DNA of 64,000 bases from Campanula takesimana (Eukaryota; Streptophyta; Magnoliopsida; Asterales; Campanulaceae), in the NCBI GenBank assembly GCA_026119855.1, contig JAOWBW010000863.1, positions 124,001 to 188,000 on the forward strand, in the 5' to 3' direction. The translations under genes and the position numbers were made by a program. The notes below the pieces were generated by a model. The model had not been told where the DNA came from, ran no database searches, and worked only from the letters and a program-made list of their open reading frames with translations. Of the stretch, positions 32,272 to 43,294 are shown piece by piece. Positions within the stretch are counted from its first letter, which is position 1, and the number at the start of each line of letters is the position of its first letter.

Positions 32272-33355
32272 AGTACTATATTTTAATTAAATATGGAGCA
32301 TTTCTTTGTGAGGAATATAATTAATTTTTATTTTCAATTTTTTATTAATATCTATATCCACAAATTTTTATAGTTCTAAAATTTATATTTATTTCTTCAG
32401 TAAAAATTTATAAAAAATGAAAAATTAACTAATTTATTTTCATTTTTATTACTTCTTAATTACTCTTTACTTCCCAAAATAATTTTTATTTGGCTATTAT
32501 TTTTTTTTTATCGTTTGATAGACCGGTACGTATAAGCATCACTCCCCCCGTCCCATCCAAATTAGGATTTTCTCTCCCGACACGGGAGGAATAATAGTAT
32601 TATATTGTGAAAAGTGATAATGAAATTAAATTAAGAGATTTAACATTTATAATTAAGCACTAATCATTTACCTAAAAACTGTCCAAATATAAAATTTGAG
32701 TACAGTCAAATTTGTTAATGAAATTCAAAATACAAATTTTACATTTCAACCAAATTATCATCACCATTCTCTCCACCATTACTACCAGATATTTTTCTCA
32801 AATAATTCTTTTTTTAATTAATAATTCCCAAAGTGACAACCTTGTCAAACTATTTAACAAAATAACCCAAATTTTTGAAACTCGCTGCTTATTTCGTTTT
32901 TTCTGGCTTAAACTCGCTAGTTGTAGTAGCGGATTTAAAATGGATCAAAACCAGTCTCAAAATTCCGGCCAAAATGGATCAAAACCAGTCTCAAATTTCC
33001 GGCCAAAATGGATAAAAAACAAAGGCTCAGACAACATAATCGACCTCCATATTTATCTTAAAGTTGCCTCCTTGATCGAAACTCAACACTCCCCAACTCA
33101 ATTCCTCACCTCCAAATCCCTAGCCCAATCTCAAAAAATCCTCAATCTCGCTGCTACCCAAATCTCTTTCAAGAAGACCGGACACCACACAGGACCACCA
33201 CCACCGGACCACCACCATCGGACAGCCACACCGCACACCGACCAAACACCGCCACAGATTATACACACAAACCAAGAAACACATACAAACACTCCAGATC
33301 TGAAATCAAAAATCAAAACTTCCAAAATCAAAATTCAAAATTCAAGAATCCGAAC

Positions 33356-33418
<63 letters not shown>

Positions 33419-33771
33419 AGCGATGCTTCTCCATCCTCATAACCGTCGGCGCCTCCGCTATACCTTCTTCCGATAATGATGATTCCGACGACTCTGCAAC
33501 TGTTGATGATGATATCGGTGGATCGGGTTAGGGGTTTTGAGCAGGAACGGCGAGGAGGTTGTTTCTGGCGGTTATTTAGAGGGGAGTGGTGAGGGAGATC
33601 GGAGATGATGGAGTTCGCCGGTGGGGGAGAAAGTGTCGATCTGAGTTAGAGAGAGAGAGAGAGGAGAGAGAGAGAGTGTGTGTGCGAGTGTGTGTGTGTG
33701 ACGGAGGAGGAAGAAGGATATAGTTTTTTTTTCATCCCTTAGTTTTTGAAGATGTCATTTATAACCCCTTC
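32272..33771. other. Interior of the Mutator-like element, possible captured sequence
   Basis: This stretch has no recognisable protein. It holds a 34-bp tandem duplication with AAAATGGATCAAAACCAGTC (32938 and 32972), a proline/histidine-coding ACC-rich patch, a (GA)n microsatellite (33359-33412) and a GC-rich block with many CGG and GAGG words (33430-33720). Such GA-rich, GC-rich DNA is common in plant 5' UTRs, which suggests capture of a gene's 5' end. Confidence 0.45.
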
Positions 33772-34232
33772 AAACATAATCTCAATTCAAAGTCACCCAA
33801 TTCCGTTAGTCACGTGCATTGTACATGCTACATAACTGACTTTCTAACGAAATCCGTCAAAAAGGCCTTATTTGGCGAGTTTTTAAAACATGAAGACCCG
33901 ATTTGACAAAAATAACATATCAGGGTTCGCTTGGAAGGGTGGTATAGTACTTCAGGGTCTAAATTACAATTAACCCTTCTAACATAGAGTAACTGAGGTT
34001 AAGTTTGACATATCTTTTATGGGTCCGAATTATATGTCGTTTAATTTATTTTTAATTGAATTCTAGTTTTAGCCTTAGCCTCATCCACCTTTTCTCTCTA
34101 TCATTATTGACAAGGACTTCAATTCTTTCTCTCTTTCCCCAATTAATTGATTTTTCCAATTTTCCAAAGAAACTCTTCATCTATCTCTCGTTTCTCAAGA
34201 CTTCAACATGTTTCAATCTTTGTAACTTCAAA

Positions 34233-36230
34233 CTAGAAAATAAACCCGTGCTCCGCACGGGAGCTATAACACATGATGACATTATGGTGAATTTAAATTG
34301 TCTCATTTTTTTACTTTTTTAAAAGATCATGTTATTGCTAAAATTATTTGATAATGAAATTTAAATAATTTATTTGAAGGTTAAACTGGATTTGTTAGTT
34401 ATACTCCTTCCATCCCAAACTTTTTTTTTTAATAATTTCCGTTTTGAATTTCTCGTAAGTTTAATTACTGATGAAAGTAAATTTCTCTCCTAAATTGCTG
34501 AATAGTCATAGGAATGAGGGTATGTTTTTGTAAAATATTTAATATATACACTCAGTCACATATGTGAGAAGCTATGAAAAGTTATGAAATGAAGACTCGT
34601 TGCTTACTACTTAGCCCTAACTACCTATATACTCCTTCCGTTCAAATTGATATGTTATTTTTTTTTTTCTTTTAAAGAGGATTGATAGTGGTTCCCCACT
34701 TACTCCCTTATAATAATGATGTCCTAGGAGGCATGGGAAGGGATCGAACCCAAAACCTCACACATTGTAAAGTTTAGCTCTACCACTGAGCCACTCCTTA
34801 TGGACCGAATTGATATGTTAGATACAATAGCTATTGTAGTTTTCTCTAAATCTTTGTAATTAACTAAATCTTAGTAATTAACTGCAACAATTTTACATAC
34901 TCTATTGGAACTATTCGTCCGTTGTGATGTACGCATTGATGACTCTGTAAACAAAATAAAAGTTTGAGGGTATGGAAAATTGCATGTGTGTTTAGTGTGT
35001 ATATATATATACATGTGTGTGTGTGTTGTGTGTGCCGCTTGTGTGTATAGGTTAACTACCCAAATTTCTCAAATTTTATTACGAATATTATTCTTAAACT
35101 CTGCAAGAGATTTTAGTTATATGGAAGAAACCTGACTTCAAACCTGATTGGCCGAAAAAAGTTCTCGTCCATCTTTCGACATGCTTGTTCCTTCCTTCTC
35201 TTTCGCTTGTAAATTTGAACTTCCTTTTTTATTTTTTTTACTCATCAAATAAGCACGCTTCATAGCACGATTTTTTTTAGCAATTTATTTTGAAGGAATA
35301 CCTACAAAAATTAATATAACAACAAAGACAATAGTTAGTATATAATGCATGAAATATTGAAATAGAATATTATATTACCGATATGGAGGGTTGATAAATC
35401 ATTGCGTCGTCTTCATCCCTTTGGCTTCATTTATGTATAGAAAAGTATGAACAATGAAATTATCCTTGCATCTAAAATGAGAATGGTGTCTTTTTGGTAG
35501 AATTGAGAGCTTAAAAGTACTATTTGATAAATAAATGTTTGGTTTTTATATTTTTGTAGTAGTCTTTAAAGTTGAAGAGTCTTATAACTTATGAGATCAT
35601 GAATGCAAGTCATATTAATAATATGTAAGTTAGAGACTTTTTATATGTTAGCATAAATGCAAGTCATATTAATAAAATGTAAGTTAGATACTTTTTAGAT
35701 TTTAGAATTATTTATTACAATGGTTCATCTTATCTTTTCATTTTCTGTGATTTCAAGTTCACTTGATACTTTAAACTTTTAAGAATTCCATCATAATTCA
35801 ATGGTTTTGAATAATATGTTGTCTCTTGGAATACATGAAAGGATCAAAGTCATTGAATTATGAAAATCTGAATAATCAAAAACTAAAAAGTCACTTCTTA
35901 ATGAATTGTTCTTTAATGCATCCAAACCCTACCTAGTCTAATACTCTATATATAAGAGTATATGTCTACCTAGTCTAATACTCTATATATAAGAGTACAT
36001 ATTCTATTAGATATGAATCTCTTCTTATCTTCTTATAGAATCACAAAATTACCTACTATCATATCTATGGATATTACCTATTATTTTTACCTAGGTAGGA
36101 GAATGTCAAAAGCCTCCATGATTCCAAAAGTCATATTACATGGCATCCTCTAAATCAAGATAAACCTATTTTTGGCTTACGTGTCATTCCCAAGGTAAGT
36201 TTCACCAACTTTAAAATACTATAGTATAGA
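34233..36230 (-). mobile_element. Complete Helitron, minus strand (1998 bp)
   Basis: On the minus strand it starts TCTATACTATAGTATTTT at 36230, preceded by A. It ends with hairpin CCCGTGC/GCACGGG (34245-34261) and CTAG at 34233, followed by T. Both ends and the A/T insertion context are as expected. No Rep/helicase is encoded, so it is non-autonomous. Inside are a SINE, a 40-bp tandem duplication around TCTAATACTCTATATATAAG (35938 and 35979) and a direct repeat around GCAAGTCATATTAATA (35605 and 35652). Confidence 0.9.
34658..34807 (-). mobile_element. tRNA-derived SINE with 13-bp TSD
   Basis: On the minus strand a box A-like TGGCTCAGTGGTAGAGC is followed 37 bases later by box B GGTTCGATCCC, then about 75 bp and an A-rich tail (plus-strand T-run 34658-34668). 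AATTGATATGTTA flanks both ends (34645-34657 and 34808-34820). The acceptor arms do not pair like a real tRNA, so this is a SINE rather than a tRNA gene. Confidence 0.9.
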
Positions 36231-36246
36231 TTTTTCTTTTTAAGTA

Positions 36247-36426
36247 CTCCCTACGCCTCATACTTATTGATACCAAATGAGAATGCATGGAGATTAAGAA
36301 AATATGTTGGATAAATAAGTAATGGGAGTGGGTAGGAGAAAGAAACGTGAACATTTTAGGTAAGTAGCAATAAGTATGGGACACTCAAAATGGTAATAAG
36401 TAGCGATAAGTATGAGATAGAAGGAG
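36247..36426. mobile_element. Stowaway MITE
   Basis: CTCCCTACGCCTCATACTTA mirrors TAAGTATGAGATAGAAGGAG, and TA flanks both sides (36245-36246 and 36427-36428). It lies 17 bp beyond the Helitron end. Confidence 0.9.
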
Positions 36427-36476
36427 TACTGTTTCAGTGTTCATAATGTTTATATTTGCATGAAGAAGATGATCAG

Positions 36477-37921
36477 TGTTGGTCCCAAAGGGCAACAAGG
36501 GTATGAAAAATAGCTAGAAGGGGGGTGGGGTGGGGGTGAATAGCTGTTTTAAAATTCTTTTCGTACCCTTGATAAACTCAATTGCAAATGCGCACTTTAT
36601 CAAATAAGCGTTATGATATGCGCTTAAGTGAGTGAGTGAAATGCACAGCGGAATTTAGTAATATAAATAGGCGCAAAGTATGATAAAGGGGGCGCACACA
36701 CACTCTAAGTGTTTTGGCTCAAAGTGGGTGAAATAAGGAACTAAGGCAAATGATATAACAAACACAATACAGTTCAATCAATCAATCTACAATGAATAAA
36801 CAAACAAGTAGTTAGATATGATATAAACTTGAAAGGAAATAGCAGTAAATAAGTACGCGCTATTTGGAGAGGTTCGATCGGTGAAAAGATCTACGTCCTC
36901 TACCAAGATGGTTAGTCTTGGATTTCTAATGAAGATCTTATATTATGAGTGAGTGTTAAAAATTACAATCGTTTGAGCTTATACACTAACTCAAGATCTA
37001 ATATCTATGAAAGAACAAATCCTAGACAATAACCGGTGTATCTCTTAAAGAAAGATCTAAGTGATCAAACTTAAAGAGGTGTGTGTGTGATTTTAGATTC
37101 AAGGCTCTTTAGATCTCTGAGATTGAGAGCACAAGAAAACTAAAGTGATTTTGCTTGAGGATCTGGGCTAAGGATGAAGGTATGAAGATGTTCTTGAGAA
37201 TTCTGGATATAACAAAGACAATCTTCAAATCTTCAACAAATGCTTGAGAGAGAAATTCTTGAAATGCTTAGCAACTTCAAATGGTTGAAATTATGGGGTA
37301 TTTATAGTATAGCCCAAAAAACTAGCCGTTGGAAATCCTTGGTGAGTCAGAAAAAGGACGGATGTGATGTCGCTCATTGAGTGGAGCACGTGTCCTTTTA
37401 TAGCTGTTAGACACATAACACAAATATGACCGTTATGGGCAGGTGTCCTTAGATGCGGGTGCATACGTGTTATTTAACCACCGTTGGATCATTGGCGTAG
37501 TTTGAATCTTCTTCAAGTCTTCGAATCTTCAATAAATCACTGAGTGTTAAAAACACTTCTTTGAGGCGCGTTGAGCTAAGAGGAGCGCATGAGCCAATGG
37601 GGCGCGTAGCATAGCTAGGCGCATCACCTTATGCGCGCGCGCTGGATATGCGCATGGTGCAAAGGTGAAGGGGGGGCGCATGGCGCGTTGAATGGAGCGC
37701 ATAGGCGTGTAGCTCAAACTCAAGGAGTGATTTACTTCAATCTTGATCTTCTTGCCCTATTCCTAAGCCTGTTCTATTGCAATGGACTACCTGAAAAATG
37801 AAGTATAAATACTTCTTACATGTGGGTCTAAAGTCCATGAAATAAAACTTAGGTGATGGATCAATCAAATCTAATCAATCCTATTACATTGAAACTGAGA
37901 TATAAGTGGGCATACCCAACA
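36477..37921 (-). repeat. 3' LTR of the Sirevirus-like element
   Basis: The LTR spans TGTTGGGTATGCCC (minus strand, 37921) to GGGACCAACA (36477). TATAAATA lies at about 37308 on the minus strand. A GCGC-rich cluster (37565-37700, about ten words 17-20 bp apart) lies upstream of it. Further GCGC words occur near the end. It is homologous to the LTRs ending at 23772 and 25572. Confidence 0.88.
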
Positions 37922-38445
37922 ATCTCCCCCTATTTGATTGATGCCATTACCTACTATATCAGGGACAAACATTATACTTGATAATAACATGTCCAAAATT
38001 AAATGAAATTGGTAAATCATGTCTCAAGTTAATGCACACACTAGTCCAAGATATTGATTTCTAATCTATTCCAATAAGGATAAAACATTACAAATGGAAA
38101 GATAGAAATGACAGTTTATAACACATTCAAAATGATGTATGAGTTTTAGTTTTGAAATGTGTTTAAACAAAGTTTAAACTTAATGCATGAAAAGTATGAA
38201 GCAATTCAAATATGATGCATATGATTTTAAACAACATTCATTGTTCTACAAACAAGAAGTTTGAGTGAACAAGGTTTGAAATAATAGTGATGCTTTGTTC
38301 TCATTAAAACTCGAAATATAGGAGTTGGTGATTACAAGTTTTTAGTGGAACAAAAATCAAAAGGTGCTAAAACACATAAGCACTAAATCACTAACAAAAG
38401 TTTCTAATCACAAAAAGATTTCAATTAACTTACAAATAAAAGAAA

Positions 38446-39942
38446 CTAAGGGTTGGGAGGAGGCGCATCGTCTTCCTTCAATCCTTCTTCAAGCTCCTTT
38501 ACGGAGCGCTGAATCTGCTTTGAAAGCTGGTGACAACGGTTTACAACATCGTGAGTATCAGTGACACCATCTCTAATATAGCGCAGATGATCAACATTGA
38601 TGTTTTGATACTCATCAATGGTGCGCTGAGTGATGGATTGCTGTTGTGAAAAGTTTTCAGTGAAGGCTTGAAAGTTTGCTTCAACAGAAGCTTGGGCAGT
38701 GAGTATATCAGCAGAAACTCTATCTGTGCGCCTGTCTGCACTGGAATGCTCGGCATTAAAGTGAGTGACAACTAATTCCTTCAAAACATCAATCTTTGAG
38801 AGCAGTGAATTAATGTCTATATGCGCGCCAGGAGCAGAGCTGGAAGAGGGCGCAAGAGTTTCAGGAGCTGAAGGCGCATGGGATTCAGGAGCTTTGGGTT
38901 CTGCGCCAGGATCAACACCATATACTGTTAAACCCAGGATTTCTAGTTCATCCTTAACTTCTTTGAGTTTGTCAACCACACTCAATAATTTTTGGCTATC
39001 TCCAGCTACCATCTCAAACAGCTTCCTTATATCACCTGCTATATTCAACTCTACCTCCCTTATGGCGTTAATGAAATCTTGGCCATCAGTGAGTTTGATG
39101 CCACCATCTATGCGCTCATGTAGGGAAGCAAGGGTACCTTTGAAAAGCTCATTCATTTGGTATATAGCATCATTCCACTGTTGAGGAGTAAGGAAATGTT
39201 TGTCCTTGATATTTGCATCTATGCGCGCCATCTCCCCTTTAATGGCAGCAATCTCATCAGCCTGCTGAGTAAGCATAGAAGTATGAAGCTCCATCTGAGA
39301 ATTAATGTGAGCTTGGCCTTGCTGAAGTTGCTGAAGCAATGAGATAACCATACTCATATCAGGAGAGGGAGGAGGAGGCGCAGGAGTAGGTTGGGGCGCA
39401 GTAGAAGAGGAGCGCCTAACAGGTGATGGAGTAGGAGCGCGAGGAGAGGGAAGATAATCATCAAGTTCTGGCTCCCCCTGAACTTGATCATCACTCAAGT
39501 CGCCAAAAAGTTCATCAGATAGCTTATTTTTGAGAGCTTGGCGCTCAGCAGAGAGTGGTTCTGGAGTTGGTTTCTGAACTGGAGCAGGAGTAGAAATTGG
39601 TTTTGTTAGAGGCGCAGTAACACTAGGAGGCGCAGTAGAAGCAGGCGCGCGTACATCAGCGCTAGACCCTGCGCCCTTGCGCCTTTCCGACTTAGCCAAT
39701 AAAGCAGCTTGTTTTAATCTGAAGTCTTCATCTCGCTTTTTCTGCGCTTCCAGTCTACTGGCTTCTTTTGCGCGCTTCAGTTCTTTCTCTTCTTCTGTGT
39801 CAGTTCGAGGGCGCTTAGGAGGTCTGCTTGTACCTTCATCAAGCCCTTTTCCCTTAACTTTGTATGCGCCAGGAGCAGTTGCCTCTGCGCGCGGTGCTGC
39901 TTCAGATTCTGTGCCATCTTTTGTGCCAGCTTCTACGCCATC
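38446..39942 (-). CDS. Extra (env-position) ORF of Sirevirus-like element, 5'-truncated
   Basis: About 498 residues are open to a stop at 38446. The N-terminal part is basic, with RPPKRPRTD and a long charged helix (residues about 55-95). A proline/alanine-rich region follows, then coiled-coil segments (MVISLLQQLQQGQAHIN and later helices), and an acidic proline end. No membrane segment is obvious, so 'envelope' is a positional label only. The first few residues of the open frame come from the inserted Tork LTR, so the true N-terminus is elsewhere. The gene is full of GCG codons, often as Ala-Pro. Confidence 0.65.
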   Translation of the reverse strand, partial: DGVEAGTKDGTESEAAPRAEATAPGAYKVKGKGLDEGTSRPPKRPRTDTEEEKELKRAKEASRLEAQKKRDEDFRLKQAALLAKSERRKGAGSSADVRAPASTAPPSVTAPLTKPISTPAPVQKPTPEPLSAERQALKNKLSDELFGDLSDDQVQGEPELDDYLPSPRAPTPSPVRRSSSTAPQPTPAPPPPSPDMSMVISLLQQLQQGQAHINSQMELHTSMLTQQADEIAAIKGEMARIDANIKDKHFLTPQQWNDAIYQMNELFKGTLASLHERIDGGIKLTDGQDFINAIREVELNIAGDIRKLFEMVAGDSQKLLSVVDKLKEVKDELEILGLTVYGVDPGAEPKAPESHAPSAPETLAPSSSSAPGAHIDINSLLSKIDVLKELVVTHFNAEHSSADRRTDRVSADILTAQASVEANFQAFTENFSQQQSITQRTIDEYQNINVDHLRYIRDGVTDTHDVVNRCHQLSKQIQRSVKELEEGLKEDDAPPPNP

Positions 39943-41472
39943 TGTTGGGTTTCGAAGTAACATGCACAGCGGAATTAAGCATTTAAATTTTTAATGAAAC
40001 CCAAAGCCATAGATCCATTCATGTGATTAAGTCAAATACATATAAGATGAATATCAGAAAAAACTAACCCTTGATGACTTTTGATTTCTAGCTTTTGAAC
40101 TTGGTGGAGATTTGAAGCTTGATCACGAGAGCAAGAATGCGAACCTTGAAGATGATGAGCTTCACCCTCTAGCGGTATCCACACCACGAACGAATATCAA
40201 GCAACTTCTTGATCTTGGTTGCTAGACCAAATTGTGAAACACACTTTCACAATTGCAAGAACTATATGGAATTATGAATATTCTTGTTCTTCACTTTTGG
40301 AATCTTAGAACAAGAAAATAACCTCTCAAAACCTTATGGAGGCACTCACAATAATATGTCTAATGGCTGTAAAAAGGATCCTTAAATAGGTCCTAATCCT
40401 TAACCCTTAAGGACTTAGGAAACCTAAATCCCGTCACCAAATTAGGCAACAAAGAATTCTGGCCGACTTGACTGGCACGGTCGTGCCCACAATCTGGCAC
40501 GGTCGTGCCATCTAGTCCGCATGAATTCCAACCGCCCATTTTCGGCACGGTCGTGCTTGGTAATTGGCACGGTCGTGCCAATAATGTCGACAGGTGCCTT
40601 GGTTTGGATTTATGGCACGACCGTGCCATATAAGGCGCACGACCGTGCCAGAGCCAAAAAACTGAAATTTTTCCATAATTCCCATTTAGTCCTTTACGAT
40701 TCGTTCTATTTGTGTGTGACCCTCTAGGATTACACTAAGTTGGCAATGGGCTCAAACATGAACCCATAAGATATGATTAGGTTCTAGCAAACCGTCATTC
40801 CTATCCAAATAGTGTAACTAGATACAATTTCGCATTCCTTTAGAATATGTCACAATCCCTTTGTCCACGATGTCATTGAACACAAGTCATGGTCAAACGG
40901 TTAACTTGTTTTGTTCAATACTTTCTCGATTCCGAATATGTTGATAATTCAAATTCTATTGATCCAATCAATCCATTTGAGTCCGGCAGAACATTTCATC
41001 AACATTATTCCTTCGAGGGGCCCAAGCTTGACATCTTTCCGTGGAGGGACAAATCCATTTAGCTTATTATTCTTCCCCACGTGAATCCGATTGTGCCAAT
41101 CATACACCGTGTTAAGGTAGCGTTTGAATATGTCAAACACAATTTTTATCAAGTGGGGAGACTATAATAACTTTATGTCTAAGGATTCAAATGACATAAC
41201 TAATATGAGATATATGTACGACATAGACCATGACATAAATCTCATACAACGGGTCATGTCCAGTACCTTGTTCCAAACAAGTACCCATAAATCTAACATG
41301 ATCATCCCATGATCATTTAGCCTTTATACTAGTGCTTAACAAGTACTAGGGACAGAGATTATTATCAGTAAACATGAACAACAATAATAATCAAAACATC
41401 TCTTTATTGATATGAAATAATTGATAACAATTACAACGTTTATTAAACATGCCTAGGGCACCACTACCAACA
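39943..41472 (-). repeat. 3' LTR of the Tork/Angela element
   Basis: The LTR runs from TGTTGGTAGTGGTGCCC at 41472 (minus strand) to TGTTGGGTTTCG on the plus strand at 39943. The purine tract CTTTCCC (plus) or GGGAAAGTGGGAGAT (minus) adjoins it at 41473-41487. A TATA-like TATTTAAG lies at 40381-40388 on the minus strand. The 14-bp word array (40474-40649) lies 86 bp upstream of it. Confidence 0.85.
40474..40649 (-). repeat. Six GGCACGGTCGTGCC words in three 22-bp pairs, 70-bp period
   Basis: Word starts (plus coordinates) are 40474, 40496, 40544, 40566, 40614 and 40636. Each pair is 22 bp apart and each pair begins 70 bp after the last. The word has 6-bp inverted arms around GT. The third pair carries AC instead, that is, the reverse orientation. 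The copy at 40636 has one changed end base. Confidence 0.97.
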
Positions 41473-41541
41473 ATCTCCCACTTTCCCTAGGCCCAATCTC
41501 CCATGTATCTAATACCCATAGACCTAACATGACCTTCATAT

Positions 41542-43083
41542 TTAGCTTGTGGAAGTCCCCTTTGTTAGCGGGTTCGCAACATTGTCATCAGTTGGTACTC
41601 TGCATATATTTACGTCACCTCTATTAATGATTTCACGAATCACATGGTAACGCCTAAGTATGTGTTTGGATTTCTGATGTGCCCTTGGTTCCCTTGCTTG
41701 AGCAATAGCACTATTATTATCGCAATAAAGGTCTATTGGATTAGCAATGCTAGGAACCACTTCAAGTTCAGTTATGAACTTCTTAATCCAAACAGCTTCC
41801 TTTACAGCATCCGATGCAGCAAGATACTCAGCTTCTGTTGTAGAATCAGCAGTTGTACTCTGCTTGGAACTCTTCCAGCTTACAGCTCCACCATTTAACA
41901 TAAACACAAAACCCGATTGCGATCGACTATCATCTCTGTCGGTTTGGAAGCTTGCATCCGTGTAAGAACTTACAACGAGATCATCTTCCATTCCTCCATA
42001 GACCAAAAACGAGTCTTTAGTCCTTCTTAAGTACTTAAGAATCACTTTTATAGCCACCCAGTGATTTTCACCATCATCGGATTGGTATCTGCTTGTCATG
42101 CTTAAAGCATAAGATACATCCGGCCTAGTATATATCATGGCATACATGATGGACCAAATTGCTGAAGCATATGGAACATCTTTCATTTTCTCACGCTCAT
42201 CATTTGTCTTAGGATGTTGAGTCTTGCTTAGAGAAATTCCATGTAACACTGGAAAGGTTCCTCCCTTAGAATTTTCCTTACGGAATCTTCTTATGACCTT
42301 GTCAATGTATGTACTTTGGCTTAAACCAAGTAGCCTTCTTGATCTATCTCTATAGATCTTGATGCCAAGCACATATGCGGCTTCACCCATATCTTTCATT
42401 GCGAAGCACTTTCCTAACCAAGTCTTTACAGACTGAAGTGTAGGAATGTCGTTTCCAATGAGCAATATGTCATCCACATATAAGATAAGGAATAGCACTA
42501 TGCTCCCATAAATCTTCTTGTATACACAAGGTTCATCTTCGTTTTTGATGAAACCAAACTCCTTGACCGATTCATCAAAACGGAGATTCCAACTCCTAGA
42601 AGCTTGCTTCAATCCATAGATGGATCTCTGCAATTTTCATACCTTAGAATTTTGCTCAAAACCTTCTGGTTGTGTCATATACACATCATCTTCCAGTTTT
42701 CCATTTAGGAAAGCGGTTTTGACATCCATTTGCCATATTTCATAGTCATGATATGCGGCAATGGCAAGCAAAATTTTTATAGACTTGATCATTGCTACAG
42801 GTGAAAAGGTTTCATCATAGTCAATACCATGAACTTGCCTATAACCTTTTGCTACAAGTCTAGCTTTGTAAGTATGCACCTTCCCATCCATGTCAGTCTT
42901 CTTCTTAAAGACCCATTTGCATCCTATGGTTTTTACACCTTCGGGCGCATCAATCAAATTCCAAACTTGATTATCTTGCATGGATTGCAATTCGGATTCC
43001 ATGGCTCCAAGCCACTTGTCCGAATCAGGAGAAGACATCGCCTCTTGGTAGGTTCTAGGTTCATCATTCTCAATGATTTCCAC
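41542..43083 (-). pseudogene. Copia reverse transcriptase and RNase H
   Basis: From 43083 leftward comes WxFKKKTDMDGKVHTYKARLV and QMDVKTAFLNGKLEDDVYM. There is a stop at 42634-42636, then RSIYGLKQASRSWN, the catalytic LYVDDILLIG, and RNase H with WKSSKQSTTADSTTEAEY and DNNSAIAQARE, ending near VANPLTKG at 41542. Domain order and motifs are those of a Ty1/copia element. The single internal stop between the tract VYMTQPEGF and RSIYGL makes this copy defective. Confidence 0.92.
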
Positions 43084-43294
43084 CTCATTACTATCCGTTA
43101 CGAGAAATCCATATCTCTCGGGTTCGGATCGTACCCTACTAGATCTGCAAGTTACTTGTGTATCTGAACAGGTTCCACAACTCCTTGTGGTTCTTGTTCC
43201 CGTTCCACTATTGGTTCAATGTTATTTTCTGGGTCTCGAATTTCTTCAAGATTTATTTTACTCCCACTGATTTCTTTGGAGAGAAATTGTTCCT

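Larger units (their letters stand above)
29341..33976. mobile_element. Mutator-like element with TIRs of about 200 bp and exact 9-bp TSD
   Basis: The terminal inverted repeats are 29341 to about 29545 and about 33772 to 33976, over 90 percent identical by eye, starting GGGTTAATTG. The flanks carry TTCTAACAT at 29332-29340 and 33977-33985, the 9-bp duplication typical of Mutator-like elements. No transposase is seen. The interior holds a gypsy solo LTR (29778-32266) and a GC-rich region with a (GA)n tract that may be captured host sequence, so it is a non-autonomous, possibly Pack-MULE, copy. Confidence 0.92.
36477..39942 (-). mobile_element. 3' part of a Sirevirus-like copia element
   Basis: Reading leftward on the minus strand there is an extra ORF (39942-38446), a non-coding stretch, the purine tract AATAGGGGGAGAT and the 3' LTR (37921-36477). 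Extra ORFs between pol and the 3' LTR are known in the Sirevirus lineage. Pol itself is not in the window because the Tork element inserted at 39942/39943 separates it. Confidence 0.75.

Noticed and set aside
32538..32590. Stowaway end CTCCCCCCGTCCC in the Mutator-like element
   Set aside because: No matching second end or TA duplication was found.
32712..33476. 254-codon ORF with a run of Arg-Glu repeats
   Set aside because: The open frame is due to a (GA)n microsatellite, AC-rich sequence and a 34-bp tandem repeat. Composition changes abruptly, and there is no conserved domain.
34700..34800. tRNA gene on the minus strand
   Set aside because: A- and B-box are good, but the acceptor stem does not pair and a 13-bp target duplication plus A-tail show that it is a SINE.
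40474..40649. CRISPR-like array (repeats with regular spacers)
   Set aside because: The sequence lies in a plant LTR, the repeats are only 14 bp and spacing alternates. There are no cas genes.
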